Positions 10,607 through 22,539 of a DNA stretch of 64,000 nt are shown piece by piece. This DNA comes from Membranipora membranacea (lineage: Eukaryota; Bryozoa; Gymnolaemata; Cheilostomatida; Membraniporidae), in NCBI GenBank assembly GCA_914767715.1, contig OU612071.1, positions 1,488,001 to 1,552,000 on the forward strand, written 5' to 3'. The position numbers and the translations under genes were made by a program. Under the pieces are notes generated by a model, which saw only the letters and a list, made by a program, of their open reading frames with translations, did not search any database and was not told the origin of the DNA. The first letter of the stretch is position 1; each line of letters starts with the position of its first letter.

Positions 10607-11650
10607 TGCACATTTCAAAATTCAATTAGTTTGCTGACTGATAACAACTAGGATCAGTTTGAATAATCTCGATCCCATTCATGTTTCTTTTTTATGGAAG
10701 TGAATAGAGCATTCCTTTCATTCAGCCAACAGGTTGTTTACTTTCAATTATAATTGCGTTGTGTTGACCTGTTCCATTTACTTGGCAGTCTTAATCTTAA
10801 TAATGTTTAAATTCAGCTAATGAAAGTCATGTAATGGATATGAGGCGTATCAATTCCCTCTATTATTGATTTTCCAGACATAGTGTGATTGGGGTTTGTG
10901 AGCGGCGTCATTTTTTCAAATTGAGTGACTTTGTGTCACCCTGAACCTCGAATGAATCACATTGAGCTTTTTTGCCTTGAATATGATTAACATTGGGGAA
11001 GAAAAAAAGCTGTAAAAAGGCTAAAAGAAGAACTTGTTACTGTTGCTGATAAGCAAAACTGACGGAAATATATCAAAGGCAAAAAGCTCACTTTTGATTG
11101 GCAGTAGATGAGAAAGAATATAATTTATTTACATCATGGCTCTTTGCATTTGCAAAGGAGAAGTCCCTTAGATAGTCAGATTTTCCCAGCACTACCACCT
11201 GTTATGCAGTTGAAGAAAATGAGAAACTGATTTGATGTGATTTGAGATGGAAACTTGAATCTATAAACCCATGTCTAGAAGATCAAATCTAATACGTAAC
11301 TCTATACAGCGTACAATTTCTGAAGTGTGTATACCACTGCACAACACAGAGTACTCAGCTAGAAATATTGTATATAAATGCTGTACTGAGGCCCCCCTTA
11401 TCCTTGTAATAACCCCTTGTATTAACTAACATATAGCCCTCAGTGAAATTCGTCATATTCTGCGTCTTCAAATCATCAGTTCGCTTTTATCAATTATTTT
11501 GTGTGCTTGTTTATTGCAAAGTATGAAATATGTGTATTGGTGATGGTTGTCAATATTTTTGGGAGTAATTATAGACATTAAAAGGACTACGGCATTGCGG
11601 TAAACATAGTAGACAATAGAATACGACATCACATCCTGTGACCCTGTATT
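10607..11650. repeat. Array flank block
   Basis: This is co-linear with 20.3-21.6 and 28.3-29.6 kb, including gattggcagtagatgagaaa at about 11096 and the tatacagcgtac block at about 11305. No gene is supported. Confidence 0.6.
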
Positions 11651-11808
11651 ATCTAGGTATTAGGATTAGTTCAGTTCATTTTAACAGTGTCAAAAGGTAC
11701 TAGTCATTTTCTATTATTCAGCACCCTGTTTCCCTACAGTCCATATTTGATCAAAGATAGTGTCCTGTTTAATTGTGTTTATATCTCCATCCAATGGGAA
11801 AGGATCTC

Positions 11809-12717
11809 TCAGATATCCTGCTTTTCGTGAGAGAGCAGCAGTCTGTCCATGATTGCCTGTAGATTGTAAGCCCTGCCTCTTGTTGTAATCTTGTGGGTAA
11901 CAAGCTCGCCATCCTTTCCGATCCTAATACAGTCGAGGGTTATTGGCACCAGATGATTTCCAATATCTAGCTCCACGCTTGCAATCCTGTCTATGGTCTC
12001 TTTCTATAGTTGATAGGCGTTTGGGAGGGCGTGTGATATGCTGAATTTTATGCCATCCATTTCGAGTTTTCGTTTGCTCCTTCTGTCTCGTTTTTTTATA
12101 TTTAGATTGCTATCCACAAGCCCCTCATTCAAAGCATATTGTTTTAAAATCTGATTGCCATTGCTGGGGACTTTATTTGAAGCTAGGATTGTTACTGGGT
12201 TGTCCCGAGCAAGCTGCCCAGTTAACCTTTTCGCCCTTGGCAGTACAGTTTGCAATTGTATCGTAAATTTTTGTGTGTCAAATAAATAACTGTCAGGGTT
12301 TGGTTTGTAAACCTGCCGACTACTCTCCTTCCTCTCAAGCGTTATTCCCCTCCGCACATTTTGAATGGCCCTGAAACTAATGTTGTTAGAGCGCACAGCT
12401 TGATGCGTTGTGGCAACTGTTGCATCGCCGATAGTTGCAACAGTTCGTTTGATGAGGTTTTCTTTTTCTTTGTGGCTAAAACTTGCTGGTTGAGGATCTA
12501 GTTGAGGTGCTTGTTGAGGTTCTGGTTGAGGTATTGGTTGAAGGGCGTCACTTTCATCTGCAGAGGCTTTTCCATTACAGCAAAGGGTTTTGTATATGTG
12601 CCTACGTTTGGCAATGCAAGCATAGCATCCACCAAATGAATGGTAGAAAGACTATCCCAGCTTACCAGACCAAAGTGCCAGAGAAAGCTTTCTTTATCAT
12701 GGCCATTGTATGATGTT
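11809..12717 (-). pseudogene. Unrecognised multi-exon gene, 3' portion, with one in-frame stop
   Basis: A minus-strand frame is open for 215 codons (12651 down to 12007), meets a single TAG at 12004-12006, then stays open for 64 codons to TGA at 11809-11811. The part after TAG still looks coding (SVELDIGNHLVPITLDCIRI). Near 12500-12560 the frame encodes a proline/glutamine linker (PIPQPEPQQAPQLDPQP); before it is a cysteine-containing stretch (GGCYACIAKRRH). At its 5' end, an acceptor attattttag/AACATC at 12717 feeds a different frame (SYNGHDKESFLWHFGL), so a frame change is needed around 12650-12690. No family is recognised. It may be a decayed gene or one with an unusual small intron. Confidence 0.5.
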
Positions 12718-13089
12718 CTAAAATAATAGAAGTTTTTGTCAGCCACTTAATTATTCTATTCGAGATCAATTTGAGGCCTTACTCTTCACATACCGCACAG
12801 TTTCTTTGGCGGTGAAATAACCTCTGCAAAATATGTTGTCATTCATTGGATGACACTACCAACATATCTGGCAGAGTTTGAGCACTCAACTACTTTAATT
12901 CATGCCAGTGAATTACCGACAATGCATCATTTACTCATTTAGCTAATATTTAATCTGGGTATTAAGTTGGTTACACAATTATCATACTGAACGCTGGCAA
13001 CTTAGGCATTTCTTATATATATAATATGTATAAGTGTAATAAAATTATAATATTTTCTTGAAATGGATTGAATAAACAAAATAACTTAC

Positions 13090-13290
13090 ATGTTGTTGAG
13101 ATGTCTATATTGTTTTCTCCAAACCTTTCCATAACTCCTCTCGCTAACTTCAGTTACCATATTAGGGAAATTTCTCATTGTAGCTTTGTAGTCAGCAAAT
13201 GCACCACAGTCATAATACAGAACTGTTTGCCCAAAACCACACAGGGGTTTGAAAACACGGCCCTTTTCAAGTTTTGTCGTAAGAAAGCTA
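13090..13290 (-). CDS. Probable upstream exon of the 11.8-12.7 kb gene
   Basis: The minus-strand frame includes VFKPLCGFGQTVLYYDCGAF and RSYGKVWRKQYRHLNN and ends in a strong donor, CAACAT/gtaagt (donor 13084-13089). The phase left by this exon (two bases) joins correctly to the acceptor at 12717, reading HLNN-I-TSYNGHDKES. The upstream edge is uncertain; an acceptor such as ggatacttag near 13290 is possible. No domain is recognised. Confidence 0.45.
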
Positions 13291-13449
13291 AGTATCCAAC
13301 AATATGTGGAGTATATGGTGAAGGAAAACAAATTCTCACTGCACTTTGTCAAGGACTAATAGAAATGCATTTTTGGAGGGAAACTTTTCCCTCCACTTTG
13401 CGAGATCATGATTGGACACTCATGAGAACAACTGATATATTATGAACTT

Positions 13450-14265
13450 CACCATAGGAAGCATACCACGACACATGCCGACACATGTATGCTACAAATA
13501 CTGAAGGGAGAAGAGCTGCTCCACTATTGATTATTCTTGTACCCTAACACCCACTTTTATTGTAACTATGCCCTTTTTTTATGAAAATCAAGAATAGTTT
13601 ACCTATCGATCAGCACATAGCTAAATTTCATCTCCTCAAAAATCTTCCACCTCTTTAGCCGCACTACTGATATCTTATGAAAACAATAAAGAGTTTTCAC
13701 TGTGAATCAAGGTTTTGCAGTGAGCAGTGTACTCAAACAATACAGCGTCCTGTCACTATTGCTAATAAAACTTATGTTGCAATCCTTGACAATAGCTTCA
13801 CTGGAGCCGGCTACATTTTATTTTCATTACCTATGTATTTGGGGATATCCCCAAGTGGGAAATCCCAAGTTGGAAAATCCCAATGTGGGGAATGCCCCAG
13901 GGAAATCCGAGTTCAGTGGCTATTGAGAACATATATATTTTACATTTATCCTATTTATTTCGCCATGCTTTATCTTAACACCCTGCTCCCAAACGGTTAT
14001 CTGCTCTATGTATTGGAATTTGCCTTAGTGATGAGAAAAATATGGTAAGCTTGACGAAACTCGAAAATATTGAAATAAACCAGATTTTCCACGACTTATA
14101 GAATAACATGCCGATAATACTGAGGTCATAGTTGAACAAAGTACATTATTTTGTCAGTTTAATTTTTATAGTTCGATGATGCTAGGTAAATAAGCAAGCC
14201 TGGGATATGTGTAGTAAAATATAAGTTATCAGAATCAGGAGGAGATAATGAACAAATAAGTGAGT
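13450..14265. other. Unique spacer, no supported gene
   Basis: The overlapping frames at 13677-14048 have no motif or paralogue. A small cluster at about 13838-13915 repeats the words ccccaagtggg, aaatcccaa and tgtggggaatgcccc, which can form weak hairpins. Otherwise I see nothing. Confidence 0.4.
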
Positions 14266-14269
14266 GCAT

Positions 14270-14935
14270 TTAAGTCACTGAGTGTCATTTTTACAAAGAT
14301 AATCTTTGAACTTTGCGCTAAATCACATAAACTTTATTCCCTGCAACGTGGCTAACTCTGGAGAAGAAAAAACTGTACAGCAAAACTGAAACTATGCTAA
14401 TGCCAATGCTAACAAATCATATTGTAATTAGAAAAATTCCCTTAGATATGGTACTTTTTCAACCTGAAAAGCCTCTTGTTTCAAATAAATTGGGAAGAAC
14501 AATGTGTATCTCTCCATCTCATATGTAGCAAATGTTGGGTGCTAGGCCAAATTTCCAGAGTAAAAAAAGATGAGTGCCAATTTTCCTCTTCCAGGGTTAG
14601 TAAAAAATACCCCACAAGTACATAGTAGCATAGTATAGCTTGCTTTTTGATGACTTGGTGATAGCTTGCACAAGAATACTTTTGAATGGCTCAAATGCTT
14701 CTTTTACTCTACTTCACTATTGATTCTTATGATCACTTGTTCCATTTTGTGAAGCTAACCTTTTCACTTCTCATCTCAAAGGGAAAGTGCTTTAGTGCAT
14801 TGGTGACTTACAGAGATTACATAAAGCAAGAATCTCAACAGTAAAGAGTTTGCAAATCCTGAGAAATTGATGTTGGACCATCAATAGTTCAGGACAAAGA
14901 ATTATCAGTTTGAGATACATCTCTACGATTATTAT
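14270..14935 (-). pseudogene. Partial copy of blocks C and D, without the 65-residue gene
   Basis: The reverse complement matches block C (CKLFTVEILALCN, then KHFPFEMRSEK, about 14750-14910) and the 5' part of D near 14290-14340. The 65-residue gene, block B and the rest of D are absent, and the next sequence is a different array block (ccatgagccttctttgg). This is a truncated unit. Confidence 0.5.
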
Positions 14936-15591
14936 ACCATGAGCCTTCTTTGGAGACAAGTATATTCTTTCATGAAACTATTGTGGTGATAGGTAGCACA
15001 AAATAAATGAATAAACCAAAACACACCGATAAATGTGATAACGCAGAAAATGACTGAATTCGGTTGGGCTAGATGTGATATGTTCATCAATATACAGAGC
15101 CTTACTTCAATGGTAGAGAAGCCCTCCAACAGAATTTTAGACATTATTTTTAGCTGAAGTCCTGTGTGTTGTGCAGTGGTATATGTACTTTAGTTCATGT
15201 TACATAGAGGTACGGTTTTTGTTTAATCATATTAATGTGGGATTTAATATTCAATTTTAATCGAAAATCACATCACATGAGTATCTAAATTGCTCAGACT
15301 GTATGATAGATGGTAGTGCCGGGTATTACCTGTCATATCTAAGGGGCTTTTCCTTTGCAAATGCAACGAGTCATCATGAAAAAAAAAGATATTAATTGTA
15401 ATCTACTTCTTATCATAGATTTTTTCCTTGGATATAATTTCCTTTAGTTTTACTCATCAGTATCAAGAATGAGTTTTTCTTTTTGCTAGTTTACAGACTT
15501 TTCCTTCTCCAATGTTAGCAATATTCCAGAAAAGAAGCTTTATGTGATTCAGTGCAATGTTCAGTGTGACACATTATGATAATTTGAAAAA
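14936..15591. repeat. Array flank block
   Basis: It matches 32.10-32.75 and 37.44-38.10 kb in the same orientation (ataaatgtgataacgcag; gtagtgccgggtattacc; tgcaaatgcaacgagtca). It is related in part to 1380-1650. No gene is supported. Confidence 0.6.
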
Positions 15592-15841
15592 GTGGTGCCG
15601 CACACATACCCAAATCGCACAATATCTCAAAGATCAATATTAGAGGAGATTGACACGCTTTGTTTCAAATATCTTGATATCCATACTAACAAGAAGACAA
15701 GTGGCTGTGGTTGTATATATGTTAAGTATTTAAAGATTATTTGGCCTCACATCAGCGGCCTTGTAACTGATAGGTTTAATAGGCCATTTATATAGATAAA
15801 GGTTGTATCTCCTTAACAGTGAAACACTGCTAGAGTGAGTT
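15592..15841 (+). pseudogene. LINE fragment upstream of RT domain
   Basis: The frame reads DIHTNKKTSGCG and then IWPHISGLVTDRFNRPF, matching the region just before the RT domain in non-LTR elements (the usual NKKASGPDGI...PHIS..I..LFN.SF pattern). The same frame at 38109-38333 continues into recognisable RT. Here TAG ends the frame after RPFI and the rest is replaced by the start of the 7.3-kb duplicated block. Confidence 0.6.
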
Positions 15842-16196
15842 AAAATCTAAAATCCCATGTCTAGAAGAACAAATCTAAACTGTAACTATATACAGCGTAC
15901 CGTTTCTTATGTGTATACACCACTGCACAACACACAGGACATCAGCTAGAAGTACTGTATATAAATGATGTACTGAGGCCTCCCCTACCATTTTAATAAC
16001 CCTGTGTATAGATTACCATATAGCCCTCAGTGAATTACATCATTTTCATCATCAGTATGCTCGGTTTTTTATTATTTCTGTGTCGTTGTTTATTGTAAAG
16101 TATAAAGTATGTTTGTCGCTAGTTTTGGTAATTACAGAGGCATATAGCATGGCAGACATAAAAAGGAAATCGCTACTGCTTATGGTAGACAATATA

Positions 16197-16225
16197 ATAT
16201 GACATCACAGGATGTGATGTCATAT
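16197..16225. repeat. Perfect 13-bp-arm palindrome with TGACATCA core
   Basis: Atatgacatcaca, a 3-nt loop and tgtgatgtcatat form a perfect palindrome that includes a CRE-like TGACATCA. Versions recur at about 21550, 23550, 29570 and 35415, and degenerate ones at 5712 and 11630. Confidence 0.7.
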
Positions 16226-16599
16226 TAGCAGACCAATTAGTGTGATCATAATAGGTATGGCATAAATAACACAAAGGGATCCGCTAGAGATGACATTTAG
16301 AGTTAAAAAACTGCAGGAAATATTATTGATGTGATTTAGTGAAACGTTCATTGTGATTTTTGATATTTGTAAATATGATGTAGTACACGTTTTTTTTATA
16401 TCTATGTAAAAAAATCCAAGCATTAAATTACAACTCTATTCTGTATTTTAAAAGCATCGCTTCTATCTTTATTAAGTCTGTGAAACCATTAAAAAGTCTC
16501 TTCAGGAAATAGAAGGCTACTGAGTCAAAGATCAGAAAAAAACATTACAGATTGAAACATTTTTGAGTTAATATGATAATACATAATAATACAATAACT

Positions 16600-17660
16600 T
16601 GATCTGTCATTTTCTTCTTAACCTCATTTAAATTTTCAGATACTGAGAGCTTGGTGGCTTTCTTAATTGTCTCAATGACTTTAAAGGGTTCCCCCTCTAA
16701 CCAAATAGGAGGGAGTAGGTAGTATGCAGTGTCATCTTTACAAAGATAATCTTTGAGCTATGCACTAAATCACATAAACTTTATTTCCTGCAACATGACT
16801 AACTCTGGAGAAGAAAATACTGTTCAGCAAAACTGAAACAATGCTAATGCCAATGCTAACAAAATCATATTATTATTTAAAAAATTCCCTTAGATATGCT
16901 ATTTTTTCAAATTGAAAAACCTGTTTGAGATAAATTGCAAAGAACAATGTGTTTGTCTCCATCTCAGATGTAGCGAATTTTCGGTGCTGGGCCAAATGTC
17001 CAGAGAAGGAAAAAGATTAATACCAACTTTTCATCGTCCAGGGTTAGTAAAATTGCAATTTGGTGGTTAAAAAAATCCTCCCCCCACAAGTACATAGTAG
17101 CATAGTATGATGACATGACATGGTTATATCTTACACAAAACTAATTTTGAATGGCTCCAATGATTTTTTTTACTCTACTTCAGTTTTGATTCTGATGATC
17201 ACTTGTTCCATTTTGTGAAGCTAACCTTTTCACTACTCATCTCGAAGGGAAAGTGCTTTAGTGCATTGGTGACTTGATAGAGATTACATAAAGCAAGAAT
17301 CACAACAGTAAAGAGTTTGCAAAACCCGAGAAATTGATGTTGGACCATCAATAGTTCAGGACAAAGAAGGATCCATTTGAGATACAGCTCTTGTTCTGTA
17401 GGTATCATCGGACGAATGTATTTATATTTTCATCTGCTTTACAAAATAGATCGATGTAGCAATTATTAAGAATACATATATGATATTAAATTGAAAAAGT
17501 ATAGCATGTACATAAATACAGTCTTGTTTATTTACACCATATTTGCATGTAGCTATGGCTACCATGGCCTTTGAGCAGTACCTTTTGAATTAAAGTAGGC
17601 AAGGCCACAACGTGTAGTTTTTCTTCTGTACTCAGTGAAGAAATTCTAAGAATAAATAAA
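16600..17660 (-). other. Conserved blocks B, C and D, downstream of gene copy 3
   Basis: Block B lies at about 17545-17645 (VVALPTLIQ, then HGSHSYMQ), block C at about 17205-17405 (MIPTEQELYLKWILLCPE, then FPFEMSSEK), and D at about 16610-16800 (EGEPFKVIETIKKATKL). The 5' part of D has TGA and TAG in frame (after KFM and FSA), as in copies 2 and 4. These stops are shared by paralogues, so that part of D is either intron, UTR or long dead. Confidence 0.45.
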
Positions 17661-17931
17661 AAGCAATGGCATTATTTTTACAGAAATTTGATACCACACT
17701 ATTTACCAGGGCTTTATTGTTCATAAGATAGAACCACAAAGTGTGTTGCATTCAAAAGCTGTTTAGCTTCAACTGATTTTTTGAAACAAACAATCTTTAA
17801 TATACGCATTTGAGCATGATTCCATAATTATTGTCCAAGTTTCCTAAAATAACTAAATTGAATTTTTATGACAATTTGCCTTTATGAAATTTGAAAAAGT
17901 TGAGAATAGTTAATACATGCTGCATTTGTCA

Positions 17932-18285
17932 TTATTTGGCACTAATCTTTTCTATAATTTGTTGAACGCCAGGTCTAACACATTCTGTGACCTGTCACAA
18001 TGAGTTGATAAAATTGTCTTACCTCTGAGAAAGGCTCACGCTGTTCAGCCAATTCTTTCAGGATAGAAACTATCACAGAAGTTGACTGCTTGTCCCCTGC
18101 AGCTTCTTCTACAGAATCATTCAAAGTCTTCATGTCATCCTCTAAATAAGAAACAATATTGACAGTATGAATAGTGCAGGTGATAAACGATCAGTTAAAA
18201 TTGAATCGAGAAGTGAGTGATTGTAAGTATATTACACGCAAATCAAACATCACATGTCAAACTTACCTCGTCCAATTTTTCCCAT
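17932..18285 (-). CDS. Three-exon gene, unrecognised 65-residue protein, copy 3 (intact)
   Basis: Join 18267-18285, 18023-18141 and 17932-17991, minus strand. Exon 1 is ATGGGAAAAATTGGACGAG with donor GTAAGT. Exon 2 follows cttatttag and reads EDDMKTLNDSVEEAAGDK through AEQREPFSE. The second intron (17992-18022) is 31 nt, gtaaga to gacag. Exon 3 reads VTECVRPGVQQIIEKISAK and ends TAA. The order and phases equal those of copies 2 and 4. It differs from copy 2 mainly in exon 1 and at L-A-E-Q against M-A-E-R. No family is recognised. Confidence 0.65.
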
Positions 18286-18356
18286 GTTGTATTTCTCTGA
18301 TTTTACTGCTCAGTGGTCAAATGATTTTGAATGAGGTGTAAGACTTCTCTCTTCTC

Positions 18357-18364
18357 ATTTTATA
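18357..18364 (-). promoter_or_regulatory. TATA box of gene copy 3
   Basis: TATAAAAT on the minus strand lies 72 nt upstream of the ATG at 18285, in the same context as copies 2 and 4. Confidence 0.6.
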
Positions 18365-18726
18365 GTTTGATCCAGTATGTGTCATCACTTTTCTCAGTCA
18401 TATGAATATAGATATTTTTTGTCAATTTGCAAATCATTTTGTAAATTTTCTTCATGCAGATACAGAAAAAATGACTTTAAAAAGAAGGCAAGTGGAGAAA
18501 AAAAAATGCAATAGTAATGAGAAAAAGTTAATACAATGAATGGTGATTCGATAGTAGTTGGCAAATGACCAGCAAAGAGAGGAATATGAATCATGAGTGG
18601 GAAGATGGTTAAAGTGACAGTCCTACTAGGCCATGTCCGGTACGTGTTTTTATAAGATCTCAGACAGAAAAGTTATGAGGTCATATGAAATTATTGCACC
18701 AAAACTGCTTCAACGTCAAACAATTG

Positions 18727-18790
18727 GGATCATAGTGGATCATAGTGATTTATTGCCTCCATCTGACCACTATGAACCACTATGATCCTT
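18727..18790. repeat. Short hairpin repeat, copy 3
   Basis: Gatcatagtggatcatag is followed by ctatgaaccactatgatc. It has the same placement upstream of a gene copy as at 8278. Confidence 0.7.
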
Positions 18791-19047
18791 GCCAAGATAT
18801 GTGAAAAAAGTAACATGCGATTTTTCAGAATTTATATTATATTATTATGATTCTTATTTGCCCTGTGAACTCACAGTATTCGATTTGATTGGGTAAGGTT
18901 ATCACTATTCTAATAGGACTGGCTCTTTAACATAATGTTTTTATACCATGGAGCAAGTATATTCTTTAAAGAATATATTGTGGTGATAAGTGGTTAATTT
19001 AGTTGTTATATATTAGATGTTCTTAACACAGACCACATCCCGAAACA

Positions 19048-19425
19048 GCGAAATATTTGTTGCCTTAAACAACTGCTGCCACAGCTGGGCTTTGCCCAGC
19101 AAAGCCACCAGTCAAAAAGTTGAATAGAGAGTTGTTGCAACAAAAAATCAAGCCAGTGGTTTTGAATGGAGTTATATGAGCTCTCAAAATGTCGGGAGTA
19201 GCTTCTTCCACAGCCATCCATCAAAGGGACCTGATTGGTCCACAACAACATTTGGCATCACTTATGGTGGATGGCTGATCAAGAAGATACTCCCTACATT
19301 TTGAGAGCTCATATTACTCCATTCAAAGCTACTGGCTAGATGTTTTGATCCCACAACTCTCTATTTTAATTTTCTACTGGTGGCTATGCTGGACAAAGCC
19401 CAGCTGTGTCAGAAGTGGTTTAAGG
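19048..19425. mobile_element. Fold-back MITE-like element, copy 3
   Basis: The arm ccttaaacaactgctgccac and gctgggctttgcccagc near 19055-19100 is mirrored by gctggacaaagcccagc and gtggtttaagg near 19388-19424. Inner inverted repeats (tcttccacagccatccatc against gatggctgatcaagaag) make it nearly fully palindromic. Confidence 0.75.
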
Positions 19426-20019
19426 GCTAGGCTCCAATGTCTGCGTCTGAGTGTATTATATTCCAACATACAGTTTTTTGGCAAATTCTGTGGAATGCAA
19501 TGCAAATTTTCTTCTCTAAATCCTCATTGTAATATGTGAAGACGCCCAAAAGTGCCCTAGTACCGTCTGGTTCGTAGCAACATGCTCCTTAGCTCCAACA
19601 TATACACTCACACTAACATTGTTAATCATAAGGCTGATCTCATCCACAAACACAATGACCACAATCACCGCTTTCTTTCATGATGGTCTTAATATATGTA
19701 TTTTTTGTCGATCGACAACTCATATTGTGAATTTTTTTCATATAGGTACAGGAAAAATACAAATGCACTATTAATAATAAAAAATTAATAAAATGTACGG
19801 TGCTTCGACAGTAGTTGTGAAATGACCAGCAACGAGAGGAATATGAGTCATAAATGAGTTGAATGATACAGAGTATGATCATCAGTTGCTATTGTACCTT
19901 GAGGCTTCTTTTGGAGCAAGTATATTCTCTAAAGAAGATATTGTGGTGTGTGTCGGGAATCAGAGCAGCAATATCTTTGCCTAAATCCACATCTTAATTT
20001 GTGAAGAAGTTTTTTTGTG

Positions 20020-20180
20020 ATTACATACCTTTGAATTTGAGAAATCACATGTTACTTAGCAATCTTAGACCTCACAGGAAGTAGGTTTGGTAAAGGGCAA
20101 TAATTGGATGGATATTTGATATATTCACCCTTATGAGTATCATCTAGTCTAGCAGTGTGAAGAAGATACAACCGTTATTA
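20020..20180 (-). pseudogene. LINE reverse-transcriptase fragment (array copy)
   Basis: It has the same minus-strand RT-start reading as 9595-9735 and 27990-28181 (NYCPLPNLLPV block), inherited with the duplicated unit. It is not functional. Confidence 0.55.
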
Positions 20181-22530
20181 TAAACGGTCTATCTCTTACA
20201 AGGCTGCTGATGTAAGGCAATGTAATCTTCAAACACTTAACATATATACAACAATGACCACTTGTCTTCTCGTTAAAAGTGTATATTTAGAAATTTAAAA
20301 CGCACATTTCAAAATTTAATTAGTTTGCTGACTGATAACAACTAGGATCAGTTTGAATAATCTCGATCCCATTCATGTTTCTTTTTTATTGAAGTGAATA
20401 GCGCATTCCTTTCATTCAGCCAACAGATTGTTTACTCTCAATTATATATGCATTGTGTTGACCTGTGGTTCCATTCACTTTTACATACGCCCACTTGGCA
20501 GTCTTAAATTAAAAATTGTTGAAATCCAGCCAATGAGATTTATGTTATGGATATGAAGCGTATCAATCCCCTCTAATATTGATTTTTGAGACAAAGTGTG
20601 ATTGGGGTTTGTCTGCGGCATCATTTTTTTATATTAAGTGACTTTGTAATGAATCACATTGAGCTTTCTTGCCTTGAATATGATTAACATTGGAGAAGAA
20701 AAAAAGCCGTAAAAAGGCCAAAAGAAATTTTTTTTATTGTTGCTGATAAACAAAGCTGACGGAAAGATATCCAAGGCAAAAAGTTCACCTATGATTGGCA
20801 GTAGATGAGAAAGAATATAATTTATTTACATAATGGATCTTTGCATTTGCAAAGGAGAAGTCCCTTAGATAGTCAGATATTTTCCAGCACTACCATCTGT
20901 TATGCAGTTGAAGAATTTGAGAAACTTATGTAATGTGATTTTAGATGGAAAATTGAATCTAAAATCCCATGTCTAGAGGATTAAATCTAATATGTAACCC
21001 TATACAGCGTACGATTTCTGAAGTGTGTATACCACAGCACAACACACAGGACTCAGCTAGAAATATTGTATATAAATGCTGTACTGAGGCCTCCCTTACC
21101 ATTTTAAAAACCCTGTGTGTTCATTAAGATATAGCCTGCGGTGAATTTCGTCATTTTCTGCGTTATCACATCATCAGTATGTTTGCTTTTATCATTTATT
21201 TTGTGTGGTTTGTATATTGCAAAGTATCAATTATGTTTGTTGGTGATATTTTTCAATATTTTTGGGAGTAATTACAGAGGCATATAGTGTGGTTAATGTA
21301 GTGTATTCAACCTACATGAGATATGCGTGTATTGGTACGACTTCTTTGCCTTCTCTCATTCTCTTCCCCTCTCTAAGCCAGCGCGATTATTAATCCCTCT
21401 TCCTGAGCATTCCCGGATGTAGCCCGAGTTCATACGCAGCACTCTTATCTGTCTTTCCCTATTTAAAACCTGCAGTCTACAATGCCTTGCACTACAGTTA
21501 TCATTAAAAAGACTATGCAATTGTGGTAATCATAATTGACAATAGAATATGACATCACATCCTGTGATGTCAGGCAGTTGACCAATAAGTGTCATTATAG
21601 TAATGGTATATATAACACAAATGAACCCGCTAGAGATGACATTTTCTTTTGGAACCAAGAATTAGCTGATCAGTAGATATCTCTCAACTGAATGACAATA
21701 GAACAATGTCTTCTTCTCAAACTCATATGTAGCAGATGTTGCTTGCCATCTCCAGACTAGGAAAATATGTTTGTTTATTTGCCTTTTTAAAGTTAAAAAA
21801 TTGCAGGAAATATCATTGTTCTGATGTAGTGAAACGTTCAGTGTGATATATGATATTTGTAAATATGATGCAAGACAGGCTTTTCGATGTCTATGTAAAA
21901 AGAATCAAAGCATTAAATTACAATCTATTCTGTATTGTAAAAACAGCGCTATTATCCCTTTTAAGTATGTTAAACCTCTAAAAATAGATTCAGGAAGTAA
22001 AAGGCTACTGAGTGAAAGATCAGAGAACTACATTATAGATTTAATCAATTTTAACTTAATATGACAATACATAATAAAATAATAAATTGATCTGTCATGT
22101 TCTTCTTGCTCAGTGAAATAAATGCATTTTTTTCCGATATTAGGGCTGAGCATTGCTTTAGATATTTTCCCTTTGGCATTACATTATGAAACAAAATCGA
22201 ATTGAGCCTAATTCCCAATTGGTGGTTATTGATGTAAACGTTCAATTGTATATAAGCGTTGTTCAATGGATTTTAAGTGACTAGCACGGTGTGAGCAGAG
22301 TAATATTTTGGTATTGGCAGAGGCCTAAAATCAGGAAAAGTCAAACTTTAGTCTTGAGAGATGTTTTCCATAGTTTGTCCATAATTCAAAAAGGTCTCCT
22401 TCAAGAGTAAGTAGCTGGGAAGGTCTGGTCAAAAAATGGTGTGCTTAGCTGAAGCAGTACATGAAATATTGGAAAGAAAAAAAATATATATGTCAACCAT
22501 TGGCAATTATAGCGTTTTAATTCAATAGCT
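20181..22530. repeat. Array flank block, no supported gene
   Basis: It is co-linear with 28.2-30.55 kb and in part with 10.6-11.65 kb. The 73-residue plus-strand frame at 21843-22064 is repeated at 29861-30082, but it has no motif and lies in the block D flank, so I leave it unassigned. About 21300-21500 holds a less AT-rich stretch (ttctctcattctcttcccc) shared with 29300-29480. Confidence 0.5.
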
Positions 22531-22539
22531 TTGAATGTT

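Noticed and set aside
13677-14048. 123-residue plus-strand frame as a gene
   Set aside because: There is no motif, paralogue or splice support, and a second overlapping frame is equally long.
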